64,000 nt of DNA from DASTCZ01 sp963704455. Its GTDB lineage: Bacteria; Acidobacteriota; Terriglobia; Acidiferrales; UBA7541. The notes below the pieces were generated by a model. That model did not search any database, was not told the origin of the DNA, and saw nothing but the letters and a program-made list of their open reading frames with translations. The stretch is from positions 2,356,001 through 2,420,000 of the forward strand of contig OY969905.1 of NCBI GenBank assembly GCA_963704455.1, read 5' to 3'. The stretch's first letter is position 1; every line of letters starts with the position of its first letter. Both the position numbers and the translations under genes were made by a program. Of the stretch, positions 16,221 to 25,300 are shown one piece after another.

Positions 16221-17180
16221 GGCCTTATGACGCTTTCCAGGTTTCATCGAACTCCAGCTTTCGTAGTTGGTCTTTTCTTTGCCGAATTGGCGACAATCGC
16301 GGCGCCGGTTATATTTGGCTTTGCGAGCACGCCGCCGAGCCGCGGTCACTCGCCATCTCAAAACACAGCCGCGATTGGCCCCGAATTTAAGTACGAGACT
16401 GTCTCGATCAAATTGCTGAAGAGCAAGGCTACGCCACAGTCCATAGGAGTCATAGCGGACATGGAGCCGGATGGGATACATGTTCGAGCCGTGACACTTG
16501 CGTCTCTCATACAAGTGGCGTATTCCGCAATCGATAGGAACTCGATGGGATTTTTATTTGGATTAAGGCGTAACCAGATCATTGGAACGCCAGACTGGGC
16601 CATTACCGACCAGTACGCCATTGATGGGAGGATCGAACCCTTTGTAGCGGATGAACTAGGTAAGCTCAGTCCGAGTCAGCAAGAGCTCGCGCGGGCGCAA
16701 ATGCTGCAAGCGATGCTGGCAGACCGTTTCAAATTGAAAGCTCATCCTGAAAATAGGGAGGGTCCTGTATATTACCTGGTCATCGCAAAGAACCGCCCTA
16801 AGATGAAACAGGCAACGCCTGGTGAAACGTATCCAGGGTCCGGCTTCGGAGGAAGGCCTTACCAGGCTGGCTCGGTTGCGATGGCTCCGTCCGAGCCAGG
16901 ATCGACAAAACGCCTGGGTTTAGGCGCTCCGATGTTGGAACTGCCAAGGACGTTGTCGGCATGGCTGCACTGCCCCGTAATAGATAAGACTGGACTGACG
17001 GGAAAATATGATTTTCAGCTCCAATGGACAGCAAACGAAGACGCAGAGTCAGGGCCAGAAACAAATTGGCCTTCACTCTTCACCGCAATTCAGCAACAGC
17101 TCGGTTTGAAATTGCAGCCGGCGAAAGGGCCAGTCCCGGTCATGGTGATCGACCATGTCGAGAAGCCATCGGAAAATTAG
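16191..17180 (+). CDS. TIGR03435 family secreted protein, copy 1
   Basis: The 329-residue protein (start 16191; ATG 16185 is also possible) begins with a basic segment and a hydrophobic stretch (PAFVVGLFFAELATIAAPVI), probably a signal peptide. It carries the typical TIGR03435 landmarks: FKYETVSIK near residue 70, then GTPDWAITDQYAIDG, LARAQMLQAMLADRFKLKA, TPGETYPG, and VIDKTGLTGKYDFQLQW followed by LFTAIQQQLGLKLQ. This family is expanded in soil Acidobacteria and its function is unknown. A second copy lies at 20561. Its start codon and leader come from the duplicated 120-bp block. Confidence 0.86.
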   Translation: MKNQAKGWPTGLMTLSRFHRTPAFVVGLFFAELATIAAPVIFGFASTPPSRGHSPSQNTAAIGPEFKYETVSIKLLKSKATPQSIGVIADMEPDGIHVRAVTLASLIQVAYSAIDRNSMGFLFGLRRNQIIGTPDWAITDQYAIDGRIEPFVADELGKLSPSQQELARAQMLQAMLADRFKLKAHPENREGPVYYLVIAKNRPKMKQATPGETYPGSGFGGRPYQAGSVAMAPSEPGSTKRLGLGAPMLELPRTLSAWLHCPVIDKTGLTGKYDFQLQWTANEDAESGPETNWPSLFTAIQQQLGLKLQPAKGPVPVMVIDHVEKPSEN

Positions 17181-17523
17181 CGATTATTTGTCGGCAAAGC
17201 TAACAACGACCGGGACAATGGGATCATCTGCGACTGTAGATAATTTTGCAGACGCGAAAGCCTCCAACTTCAACAAAGTTCAACGGAGTTCTACAAGCAG
17301 GGCGAACGCGGGCCTCCCTCGAGTACTCTGCCGATGCTTTCTCTGATTTTAGACTTCTGTGGTGGGCGCTCGATTGGAAAAACACGGGATAACTGCGGCC
17401 ACCCGCCGTCGCGCGAATGAAATTCCTTCTGTTGCTACAGGGCGGTGGCGTCGCATAACGACAAGTCACGGCGGCTAACTCTTTTGCCTTGACACATAGT
17501 GTACTAGCTGTCATAATACAGTT
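17181..17523. other. Intergenic region with TTCAACA repeat and GntR promoter
   Basis: In this 343-bp gap the part at 17256-17301 (CCAACTTCAACA and variants) closely resembles the DNA after the second TIGR03435 gene (about 21590-21632). The duplication therefore extended beyond the coding region. The 3' end holds the regulator promoter. No gene is seen. Confidence 0.6.
17489..17517 (+). promoter_or_regulatory. Promoter and possible operator of the GntR gene; leaderless
   Basis: TTGACA (17489-17494), 17 bases and CATAAT (17512-17517) put the transcript start at about 17524, the first base of the GTG start codon. Two small dyads overlap it: TAGT-GT-ACTA (17497-17506) between the boxes and CTGT-N6-ACAG over the -10. 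They are candidate binding sites for the regulator itself. Confidence 0.6.
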
Positions 17524-17913
17524 GTGATTCCGCTCCGTGTCTCATTTCAACCGGGTATCTCGCTCTACGAGCAAGTGGTCTACGCCGCCAAGAAGGCCGT
17601 GGTCTCCGGACAAATGCGCGCCGGTGACGCCTTTCCTTCCGTGCGGGAACTCAGCAAGTCTTTGAAGATCAATCCCAACACAGCTCATAAAGTGATTACG
17701 CAACTGGTGGACGAAGGCGTTCTCGAAGTTCATTCAGGCATCGGGACCGTGGTGGCGAAGCGCGCAAGCTCGACTGCGGCGGATCGCGGCAATCTGCTCA
17801 ATACGGAGCTGGAACAATTGATGGTCGAAGCCAAGCGCCTCGGCCTGTCATTGGACGACGTGACATCGGCGGTCGCTCAACATTGGAAGCGATTAAACGG
17901 GAGCAAGAAATGA
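17524..17913 (+). CDS. GntR-family transcription regulator, YtrA subfamily
   Basis: The 129-residue protein has an N-terminal winged helix-turn-helix (about 1-75), with the recognition region SVRELSKSLKINPNTAHKVI and the wing GVLEVHSGIGTVV. A short helical tail of about 50 residues follows. This small size without a ligand domain is typical of YtrA regulators, which usually repress an ABC transporter operon beginning with their own gene. Here the ATPase gene follows with an ATGA overlap, which fits that model. The start is a GTG that coincides with the predicted transcript start. Confidence 0.92.
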   Translation: MIPLRVSFQPGISLYEQVVYAAKKAVVSGQMRAGDAFPSVRELSKSLKINPNTAHKVITQLVDEGVLEVHSGIGTVVAKRASSTAADRGNLLNTELEQLMVEAKRLGLSLDDVTSAVAQHWKRLNGSKK

Positions 17914-18809
17914 CCGACATTTTGCGAACGATTGATCTATCGAAGCGATTCCGCAAGACGGTGGCCCTCGACCACCTGAACATGATCGTGCCGGAGCATA
18001 GCGTGTATGGCCTCGTCGGCCCAAACGGAGCGGGCAAAACTACAACCATCAAAATTCTTTTGAATGCCCTCCAACCAACGGAAGGGACGGCGGAGCTATT
18101 CGGACGTGACTCGCGACGGCTCTCCTCGCAAGACTTCACGCAAATCGGTTACGTCTCAGAGAATCAGCAGATGCCCGAGTGGATGACGGTCGAGTACCTC
18201 ATGAACTACCTAGAACCGTTCTATCCAAATTGGGACTCCGCGCGCGCTCACGAACTGCTGCGCCAATTCGATCTCCCACTCGATCGCAAGATCGGGAATT
18301 TGTCGCACGGGATGCGAATGAAAGTAGCTCTCGCCTCCTCGCTTGCCTACCGGCCGCCGCTGATTGTTCTCGACGAACCATTCACAGGACTCGATGCGCT
18401 CGTGCGCGATGAACTGATTGAAGGCATCTTGGAATGCGCCGACAGCGCGACAATTCTGATCTCCTCTCACGATCTTTCGGAGATCGAAACTTTCGCCAGC
18501 CACATCGGGTACCTCGACCGGGGCCGCCTGCAGTTCTCGGAAGAAATGTCTTCATTGACGGACCGCTTTCGCGAAATCGAAATCACGCTCGAGAATCCCG
18601 CGCACTCACCCACATCGTGGCCGGAAGCATGGCTCAATCGGGAACAATCCGCGACGCTGGTGCGCTTCGTGGACTCTCATTTCGATCGGGAGCGGACGAT
18701 TGCCGAAGTTCAGGGCGTGTTCGGGACTGTCCATCAAATCAGCGTCAATCCCATGCCGCTCCGCGCAATTTTCGTGACCCTGGCCAAAGCCGGCAGAAAG
18801 GCAGCGTAG
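17910..18809 (+). CDS. ABC transporter ATP-binding protein
   Basis: The 299-residue ATPase shows Walker A GPNGAGKTTT, a signature-like LSHGMRMKVALA and Walker B LIVLDEPFTGLD, followed by a switch His (SSHDLSE). The start ATG at 17910 overlaps the regulator's stop codon (ATGA), so the two are translationally coupled. The C-terminal 80 residues form a short extra domain common in exporters of this type. It should power the membrane protein encoded next. The pair probably responds to an envelope or antibiotic-type signal, but the substrate is not known. Confidence 0.93.
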   Translation: MTDILRTIDLSKRFRKTVALDHLNMIVPEHSVYGLVGPNGAGKTTTIKILLNALQPTEGTAELFGRDSRRLSSQDFTQIGYVSENQQMPEWMTVEYLMNYLEPFYPNWDSARAHELLRQFDLPLDRKIGNLSHGMRMKVALASSLAYRPPLIVLDEPFTGLDALVRDELIEGILECADSATILISSHDLSEIETFASHIGYLDRGRLQFSEEMSSLTDRFREIEITLENPAHSPTSWPEAWLNREQSATLVRFVDSHFDRERTIAEVQGVFGTVHQISVNPMPLRAIFVTLAKAGRKAA

Positions 18810-18815
18810 CCAAAA

Positions 18816-20498
18816 ATGCGACAAGCGCTTCATATTTTCAAAAAAGACGTCAGGCACCTCCGCTTGGAAATCGCAATCACGATTTCCGTTATCGCGGCAT
18901 TCGCCTCTATCGAAGTGCGGCACGCGCTTTGGCTGGGGGATCCCATTACCAGGCGTACCGCCGCCTCGACTTTGGCATTGCTCCTTTTGCCTCTCGCTTG
19001 GTGGACGCTTATGGGCCGCGCAGTTCACGACGAGGCGCTGCCCGGCGATCGGCAATTCTGGATCACGCGCCCCTACTCACGGCGTAGCCTGCTCGGAGCG
19101 AAGATACTTTTTGTTTTGGCCTTCATAAATCTCCCAATGTTCCTGGCTGATTTGGTGATCGTGCGCGCGTACGGACTGCCGCTCGGGCCAGCGCTACCGG
19201 GGATGCTCTGGAGCCAAGTCCTGCTGACGTTCGTTTTCCTGTTGCCGGTATTTGTTTTGTCCGCTCTCACTAGCGGATTCGTGCAGTTGATCGTCGCAAT
19301 CCTCGCGCCTTGCACAATTGCATTGCTTTTCGCCATGTTTCGGCCCGGGATTGTGTTGTTTCGCTCCGTGGATATTCTGGACGGCTTCGCAGGTGGGTAC
19401 GTAGGCGGGAATGCAGGCCAGTATGAATGGGTTAAGTCTTATTTTGCGTTTCTGATCATTTCTGCCGCTGGGTCGGCGATCCTTTTGTGGCAATACCGAC
19501 GGCGCGGAACTACCCTTGCTCGCTGCTTTGCTGTCGCGACGGCGATTCTCCTGGTTCTCGGAATCGGGCGGATTCCGTGGACTGCGGAATTCAAGATTCA
19601 GTCGTTGCTCACTAAAGACCGTGTGGATCTGTCCGCGGCTCATGCGGATTACGATCTGACGAACAAGTTGCTGCCCCGCGTCATTCACTGGAACTGGACC
19701 GAACAAAGGGGCGTCGAGCTGCCGCTTCAAATTACAGGACTTCCTCCCGGCGTCAGCGCGCAAGTGGACGGATTCTCCGCGGAATTCGACGCCCCCGATG
19801 GGTCAGTCCGGCGGGCAGACCAGCTTCCCTTGCAGTCCTTTGTCAACATGGGCCAGCACTTCTACTTGCGGACCACTCTGGACGCCGCGTACTACAAACA
19901 GGTTAGAGATGAAGCGCTGACAGTGCGCGGCGAATTGTATTTAACGGTTTACGGAAATCGGCAATCAAAGCGTATCCCCTTCGGAGATCGGTCCGTTCTG
20001 GTACCACAGGTCGGTGTGTGTTCAACGGGGCAAACAACCAACAAACGAAACTATTTTTTGATTTGCAGCTCCGCGTTTAGGAATTCGTCTGCGGCGGCGG
20101 CCTATCGCTTTCTTGAATCGCCAACGGAAATAAGCGAACAAATAAGCGAACAAGAGTTCTCTTTGAGGCAACTTCTACGCGTTTCCTACTCCCCTTTCGC
20201 CGCCGATGTCGGCATCAGCCCCGTCTACCAGGACTCTATGTCCGTAAGCAATAAATCATTTCACTTTGAGCCCGCCGATGATGAAGGGACGGCGCCAACA
20301 TACGAAGGCTCCGGTTCTGTGCCATGGAAAGAATTTGTCGTCGGCACGATGGAACCGCTCGGGCACATCCGCCTGAAGTTTGAAATCAATAGCCTGCGCC
20401 TCGGCGATTTTGAAGTGCACCAAAAGCCCGCCTCATCTATCAATTTGATTCCGTCGCCCGAAGGGTCTCCCAGGAACTACATCATCGTCTCACACTAA
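18816..20498 (+). CDS. ABC transporter permease with a large C-terminal soluble region
   Basis: The 560-residue protein begins 6 bases after the ATPase stop. Residues about 15-260 contain six or so hydrophobic segments (for example LLLPLAWWTLMGRAV, LLTFVFLLPVFVLSAL, ILLVLGIGRIPW). Residues about 265-560 are hydrophilic and contain no membrane segment, so they probably form an extracytoplasmic domain. That tail is much larger than in ordinary ABC-2 permeases. It is expected to work with the ATPase just upstream under control of the YtrA-type regulator. Confidence 0.8.
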   Translation: MRQALHIFKKDVRHLRLEIAITISVIAAFASIEVRHALWLGDPITRRTAASTLALLLLPLAWWTLMGRAVHDEALPGDRQFWITRPYSRRSLLGAKILFVLAFINLPMFLADLVIVRAYGLPLGPALPGMLWSQVLLTFVFLLPVFVLSALTSGFVQLIVAILAPCTIALLFAMFRPGIVLFRSVDILDGFAGGYVGGNAGQYEWVKSYFAFLIISAAGSAILLWQYRRRGTTLARCFAVATAILLVLGIGRIPWTAEFKIQSLLTKDRVDLSAAHADYDLTNKLLPRVIHWNWTEQRGVELPLQITGLPPGVSAQVDGFSAEFDAPDGSVRRADQLPLQSFVNMGQHFYLRTTLDAAYYKQVRDEALTVRGELYLTVYGNRQSKRIPFGDRSVLVPQVGVCSTGQTTNKRNYFLICSSAFRNSSAAAAYRFLESPTEISEQISEQEFSLRQLLRVSYSPFAADVGISPVYQDSMSVSNKSFHFEPADDEGTAPTYEGSGSVPWKEFVVGTMEPLGHIRLKFEINSLRLGDFEVHQKPASSINLIPSPEGSPRNYIIVSH

Positions 20499-20560
20499 AT
20501 GATTTCGATTTCAGACCGCCGATTGAAAGAAGACGGCGTCAACACAGGAGGGCTACAGAA

Positions 20561-21508
20561 ATGAAAACACCTGGCCGCATATTCCGAATTCGCAGAATAC
20601 CATTGCTGAGTGCGGCCGGATCGCTTGCCGTCGCCGTATCAATCGTGTTCGGCACGGCAAACGCCGCGCCAAGCCGCGCTCAGTCGCAGGCCCAAAGCCC
20701 TTCCGCGACCTTGCCTGACTTCAAGTACGACGTGGTCTCGATCAAGCCGAGGCCGGGTACACCTCCCCCTGATTACCGGGGAGGGTTCGTGTTTGACATG
20801 CCGCCCGACGGGCTCAGCATTAGGCGCGCGACGCTCGAGGCTCTCGCTCGGGTTGCCTACGCCGAATTTGGCAACCCGGGATTCCGAGACGATCAAATCA
20901 TTGGAGCACCGGACTGGGCAAACAAAGAATTCTACGCTATCGATGCAAAAATGGATGAAACCACGGCGGATCAGCTAAGCAAGCTTAGTACAGTTCAGCA
21001 AAATCTCGCGCGAACAAAGATGCTCCAAGCGATTCTGGCTGACCGCTTCAAGCTGTCTTTTCACATTGAGAAAAGAGAGTTTCCTGTTTATTTCCTGGTT
21101 GTCGCGAAGAACGGCCCCAAATTCAAAGAAGCGACCCCCGGCGAAACTTATCCGAAGAACTATCCCGGCATACCTGCATTGACTTATCAAGCGGGCTGGG
21201 TGGTGATGGCGCCAGCAGATCCGGGAGCGGAAAAGCGCATGAGTCTGGGTGCGACGATGGATGCCTTGGCATCGAACCTGTCGGCGCGATTGCACACAAC
21301 CGTAGTGGACAAAACAGGGCTCACCGGAAAATATGATTTCACACTTCAATGGTCGGGCATCGATGCCGTACCGACTGAGACCGAGGCTCCTCCATGGCCT
21401 CCGCTTTTCACGGCGATTCAGCAGCAGCTTGGACTGAAATTGGAATCGGGAAAGGGCCCGGTCCCCGTCTTCGTGTTTGATCATGCCGAGCGCCCTTCGG
21501 GAAACTAA
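20561..21508 (+). CDS. TIGR03435 family secreted protein, copy 2
   Basis: The 315-residue protein has a strong AGGAGG about 10 bases before its ATG and a signal peptide (LLSAAGSLAVAVSIVFGTANA). Landmarks of the family follow: FKYDVVSIKPRPG, GAPDWANKEFYAIDAK, LARTKMLQAILADRFKLSF, TPGETYPK, VVDKTGLTGKYDFTLQW and LFTAIQQQLGLKLESGKGPV. It is clearly paralogous to the gene at 16191. It lies 62 bases after the ABC permease and may be part of that operon. Function is unknown. Confidence 0.9.
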   Translation: MKTPGRIFRIRRIPLLSAAGSLAVAVSIVFGTANAAPSRAQSQAQSPSATLPDFKYDVVSIKPRPGTPPPDYRGGFVFDMPPDGLSIRRATLEALARVAYAEFGNPGFRDDQIIGAPDWANKEFYAIDAKMDETTADQLSKLSTVQQNLARTKMLQAILADRFKLSFHIEKREFPVYFLVVAKNGPKFKEATPGETYPKNYPGIPALTYQAGWVVMAPADPGAEKRMSLGATMDALASNLSARLHTTVVDKTGLTGKYDFTLQWSGIDAVPTETEAPPWPPLFTAIQQQLGLKLESGKGPVPVFVFDHAERPSGN

Positions 21509-22349
21509 GAGAGTATGTATGGCGATTCGCCAAAATCCAAAACGGCCGTGAAATTTGCACTCTTCCGAAGTGCAGACAATTATGTAGCTGCGAAAGCACC
21601 CAACTTCAACAGGCTTCAACAAACTTCAACAAGCAGGCCGCAGAGCATTCAACAGCAATCACTTAGAATCAACAAGAATCCATAGATTTCAACAAGTGTT
21701 GGCACCTGGTTCGGAACCAGGAGGTCGAACGGTCAAATCCTTTCGCCCCGACCATTTGTTTCAATGACTTACCTATGGCTCCTAATCTTTTATCCACACG
21801 AGTGTAGATAATTTAGACGCTTCCTCGTTGACAGATTCAATGCTTAAGGCTTTATTAGCATCGCCTCGACGCCGCGACCTTCGTCCAATTCCACATTGCA
21901 CATCAAATATACCTATCTGACTGCATTATCCGCCTCGCCGAGGCTCTAGACTCCTCCGGCCCGCGTGTCCCGTCCGCGCACACGGTGAGCGCACGCAGGT
22001 CGCAATGCACCTTCTTTAGATACTTCCCTCGTACCACTCTGGCACTCGATTCCTGGCTCAAGTTTCGTAGTGGGAAAACCTGCCGCGCATGCATCTGAGC
22101 ACATCTGCAAGTCACTGATTCAATGCAAGTTACGCGAATGTCGATGGCAAGTGCAGTGCAATAGCCTTCCCGGAGCTTCAATGTTTCGACAAAAAAGGTT
22201 TGTGCGGAGGGAAATTTTTCGCACAATCGCACACCCAGCCGGGGCTATTGGAATTGCCGTGCTTGCAAGCCGCACAGTCCTTGGCGCCAGTCGAAAGCGG
22301 GGATCCTTAATACGCTGCGCGGGAAGCACAGTCCCGCAGGAAGGTGAGC
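21509..22349. other. Gene-poor region at the right end of the island and upstream of the polysaccharide locus
   Basis: This 841-bp gap holds TTCAACA-type repeats (about 21601-21697), the decayed tRNA-Pro 3' half (21705-21764) and then about 580 bp with no convincing gene. The minus-strand frame at 21903-22232 has unlikely composition and no start signal. The promoter of the polysaccharide locus should lie between about 21770 and 22340, but I cannot point to clear boxes. Confidence 0.55.
21705..21764 (+). repeat. Decayed tRNA-Pro 3' half (possible attachment-site remnant)
   Basis: The block begins with CCTGGTTCGG-AACCAGG, the anticodon arm of tRNA-Pro(CGG), and continues with GAGGTCG, GTCAAATCC, TTTCGCCCCGACCA and TTTGTTTCAA. 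The tail matches the repeats at 10341-10573 better than the intact tRNA itself. It lacks the 5' half, so it is not a functional tRNA. Confidence 0.85.
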
Positions 22350-25300
22350 ATGTTTCTGAAATTGACATTCTGGGAGCGCCGGACCCTTATGCCACGACGC
22401 GGGATCGTTCTCGCCGCCGCGGCAGTGGCGTTAGCCTGTTCCGCCGCCTGGGCTCAGCAACAAAGCACCGCCAATGGTGATTCGTCGGCCAAGACATCGG
22501 AGCTGACACAGCAAAACCTATATCGGGTGGCTGCATCGGCCGCGCAGATCTCGGCGGTTCTGACCAATGAGCCGGGGCTGATGGTGGAGTTGAAGAAGTG
22601 GATAGCCAATGACGCAACCGTCCACGGGCAAATTGTTGAAGACAGTGAACTGACCGACGAAGGCGTATTTGACCGGCTGAGGCGGAACCAGATGTTTCGC
22701 GGGGTGGCCACGAGACTTTTGCAACGTTACGGATTCCTGTTGCCAAAGCCTATTCCCGGCTCCGAGGCGGACTTCAATGACCAGCTTCGCCGACGTGCGT
22801 TGCAAACCCAAGTCGAGCGCGCGTCCGCGCAGGAGAACCCCCCCACGGAGCCGGGTACAGGAGCGCAGACAAATCGAAGCGCCCCCGCGCGGCGCATTCC
22901 CGGCGCGGATGCGCAGCCCGGTGAGAACCTGGACCTTCCGGGAGCGCCGCCGCTTCTTCCTTCCACGCCTGCCTTGGTGAGAGCTTCCGTAACGGATTCC
23001 TCACCGACCCAAACCGGAGCTCCACTCGAACCAAACACGATTCCAACAACTGGAGTCGGTTCGACCAATCCGGCCAGGCTGGACAGCGAACGGGCGCTGA
23101 TGAACAGCGAGTTGAACGAGCGAGCGAGTTTGCCCGCAGGCGCAACCTCAATAAATTCCGCGCCGGGACAACCCAGCCGCAGGATTGGGGGCGACTCCTC
23201 GAGCGAATTGTCCGTTCCAGGGCAACCGTCAATCATTCACGAGCCAAACCCGTTTTCCGACGTGCCTTCGCTTTATGATCTGTACCAAAAGGTATCGACA
23301 AATTCATCCGAGCTGAAGCGATTCGGCGCTGACGCAATTCGATTGCACGGCGATGAAACCTCGGCTCTGCCGACGGACCTTCCCGTCGGGGCTGACTATA
23401 TCGTCGGGCCTGGCGATGGCCTCGAAATTGACCTCTGGGGCAGCGTCGCGCAGCGCATCTACCGCGTAGTGGACCGCGAAGGGCGTGTGGCATTGCCGGG
23501 AGTCGGGCCGCTGCTCGTGAGCGGCCATTCGATGGGGGAGGTTCAGCAGGCCGTGCAGCGGTCACTGCAGACGCAGTTCCGGGACGTCGGCGCCGATGTC
23601 GCGCTTGCGCGCCTCAGGACGATCCGGGTGTATGTCGTTGGCGAAGTCGAAACCCCCGGCGCGTACGACATCAGATCGCTTTCGACGCCGCTCAATGCAA
23701 TTGTGAGCGCGGGAGGCACGACTCCGCGCGGCTCGCTTCGCCGGGTCCGGCACTTTCGCGGCCAGCAACTCATTCAAGAAGTAGATGTGTATGAGCTACT
23801 CTTGCGCGGCGTTCGCGGCAACATCCAGCGAATGGAAACCGGGGACACCCTGCTCGTTCCGCTGGTTGGGCCGGAAATCACTATCGAAGGAATGGTCCGC
23901 CGCCCCGCGATTTACGAGCTTCGCGGTGAGACGAATCTCGCACAGGTGTTGGAACTGGCCGGAGGGATTCTTCCGGCGGCGTCGCTCCGGCACATTGAAG
24001 TCGAGCGCGTCGAAGCACACGAGAAGCGCACCATGCTGGGTCTCGACTTGCCCGCCGACGATGCCGCAGCAACGCGTGAATTGGAAGGATTCAAAGTCTT
24101 CGACGGCGATCGCGTCCGCATTCTTCCCATTGCGCCGGCCACGCAGGACGCAGTTTACCTGCAGGGCCACGCGCTGCGGCCGGGCCGCTACTCGTTCCGC
24201 GCGGGGATGCGCTTGACGGACCTGATCTCTTCCTACGCGGATCTGATGCCCGAACCTGCCCAGTACGCCGAGATCATTCGCCTCGCGCCACCCGACTATC
24301 GTCCGGTGGTCGTGAGCTTCGACATCACAGCAGCACTTGCCGCCCCCGGATCGGCGCCCGAGCTTGCTCCGCTCGACACCGTTCGCATTTACAGCCGATA
24401 CGATTTCGTGCCGGTCCCAACGGTTCTTGTCGGCGGGGAGGTGCGCAGCCCGGGAAACTATCGCATTACGGGCCAAGAACATTTGCGCGACGCGGTCTAT
24501 GCCGCGGGCGGCGTTACGCCTGATGCGTCGCTCGATACCGCGCAGCTTATCCGCTACAACGCGGATGGGACGTTGCAGATTACAACCGTCAACTTGGCAC
24601 GCGCGCTCGCGGGGGATCCGACCGAGGACCTCATCCTCGAGTCGCGCGACAACATCCTCGTTCAGCGAAACCCCGCGAGGGTGGATCCGCCGACGGTTTA
24701 CATCCGCGGCGAAGTCCCTCAACCGGGCCGCTTTCCCTTGACGGCGAACCTGCGCGTCGCAGATTTGATCCGGATGAGCGGCGGCCTGAAGCGGAGTGCA
24801 TTTGAGCAGACTGCAGACTTGACGCGTTTCAACCCTACAGCCGGCGAAGACAAGTTGGGCGAGCACGTTGAGATAAACCTCGCGACAGCGCTGGCCGGCG
24901 ATCCCAAACAGGATCTCCCTCTCCACGATGGAGACGTGCTGACAATCAAGCAGCTTGCGGGGTGGAATGACATCGGCGCCTCGGTAAGACTCACTGGAGA
25001 AGTCGAGCACCCAGGAATCTACGGGATCCAGCCGGGCGAGCGTCTCAGTTCCATTGTCAAACGCGCGGGCGGCTTCGCTCCGCAGGCTTATGTCTATGCG
25101 GCAGTATTAACGCGGCCCGAAGTTCGAGAGCTGGAGGATAGATCCCGTACAGAGCTGATCCAGCGGATCCAGGCCCAGATGGAAGAGTTGAAGGTGACAC
25201 CCCAGACCGATCCGAGTAAGAAAGCTGACCAGGAAGCAGCTGTTCAACAGCTGCGAATCATGCTCGAGCGTGTGGAATCGACAGTTTCACCCGGACGAAT

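Noticed and set aside
17224..17514. Minus-strand frame of 96 codons between TIGR03435 and GntR genes
   Set aside because: It covers the GntR promoter and the TTCAACA repeat and has no start signal.
21705..21764. A second functional tRNA-Pro
   Set aside because: The 5' half and D-arm are missing and the anticodon and T-arms have changed bases.
21903..22232. Minus-strand frame of 109 codons
   Set aside because: Cys/Arg-rich composition, no start signal and no recognisable motif.
23796..25010. Minus-strand frame of 404 codons
   Set aside because: It is antisense to the SLBB export gene, with no motif and no start signal.
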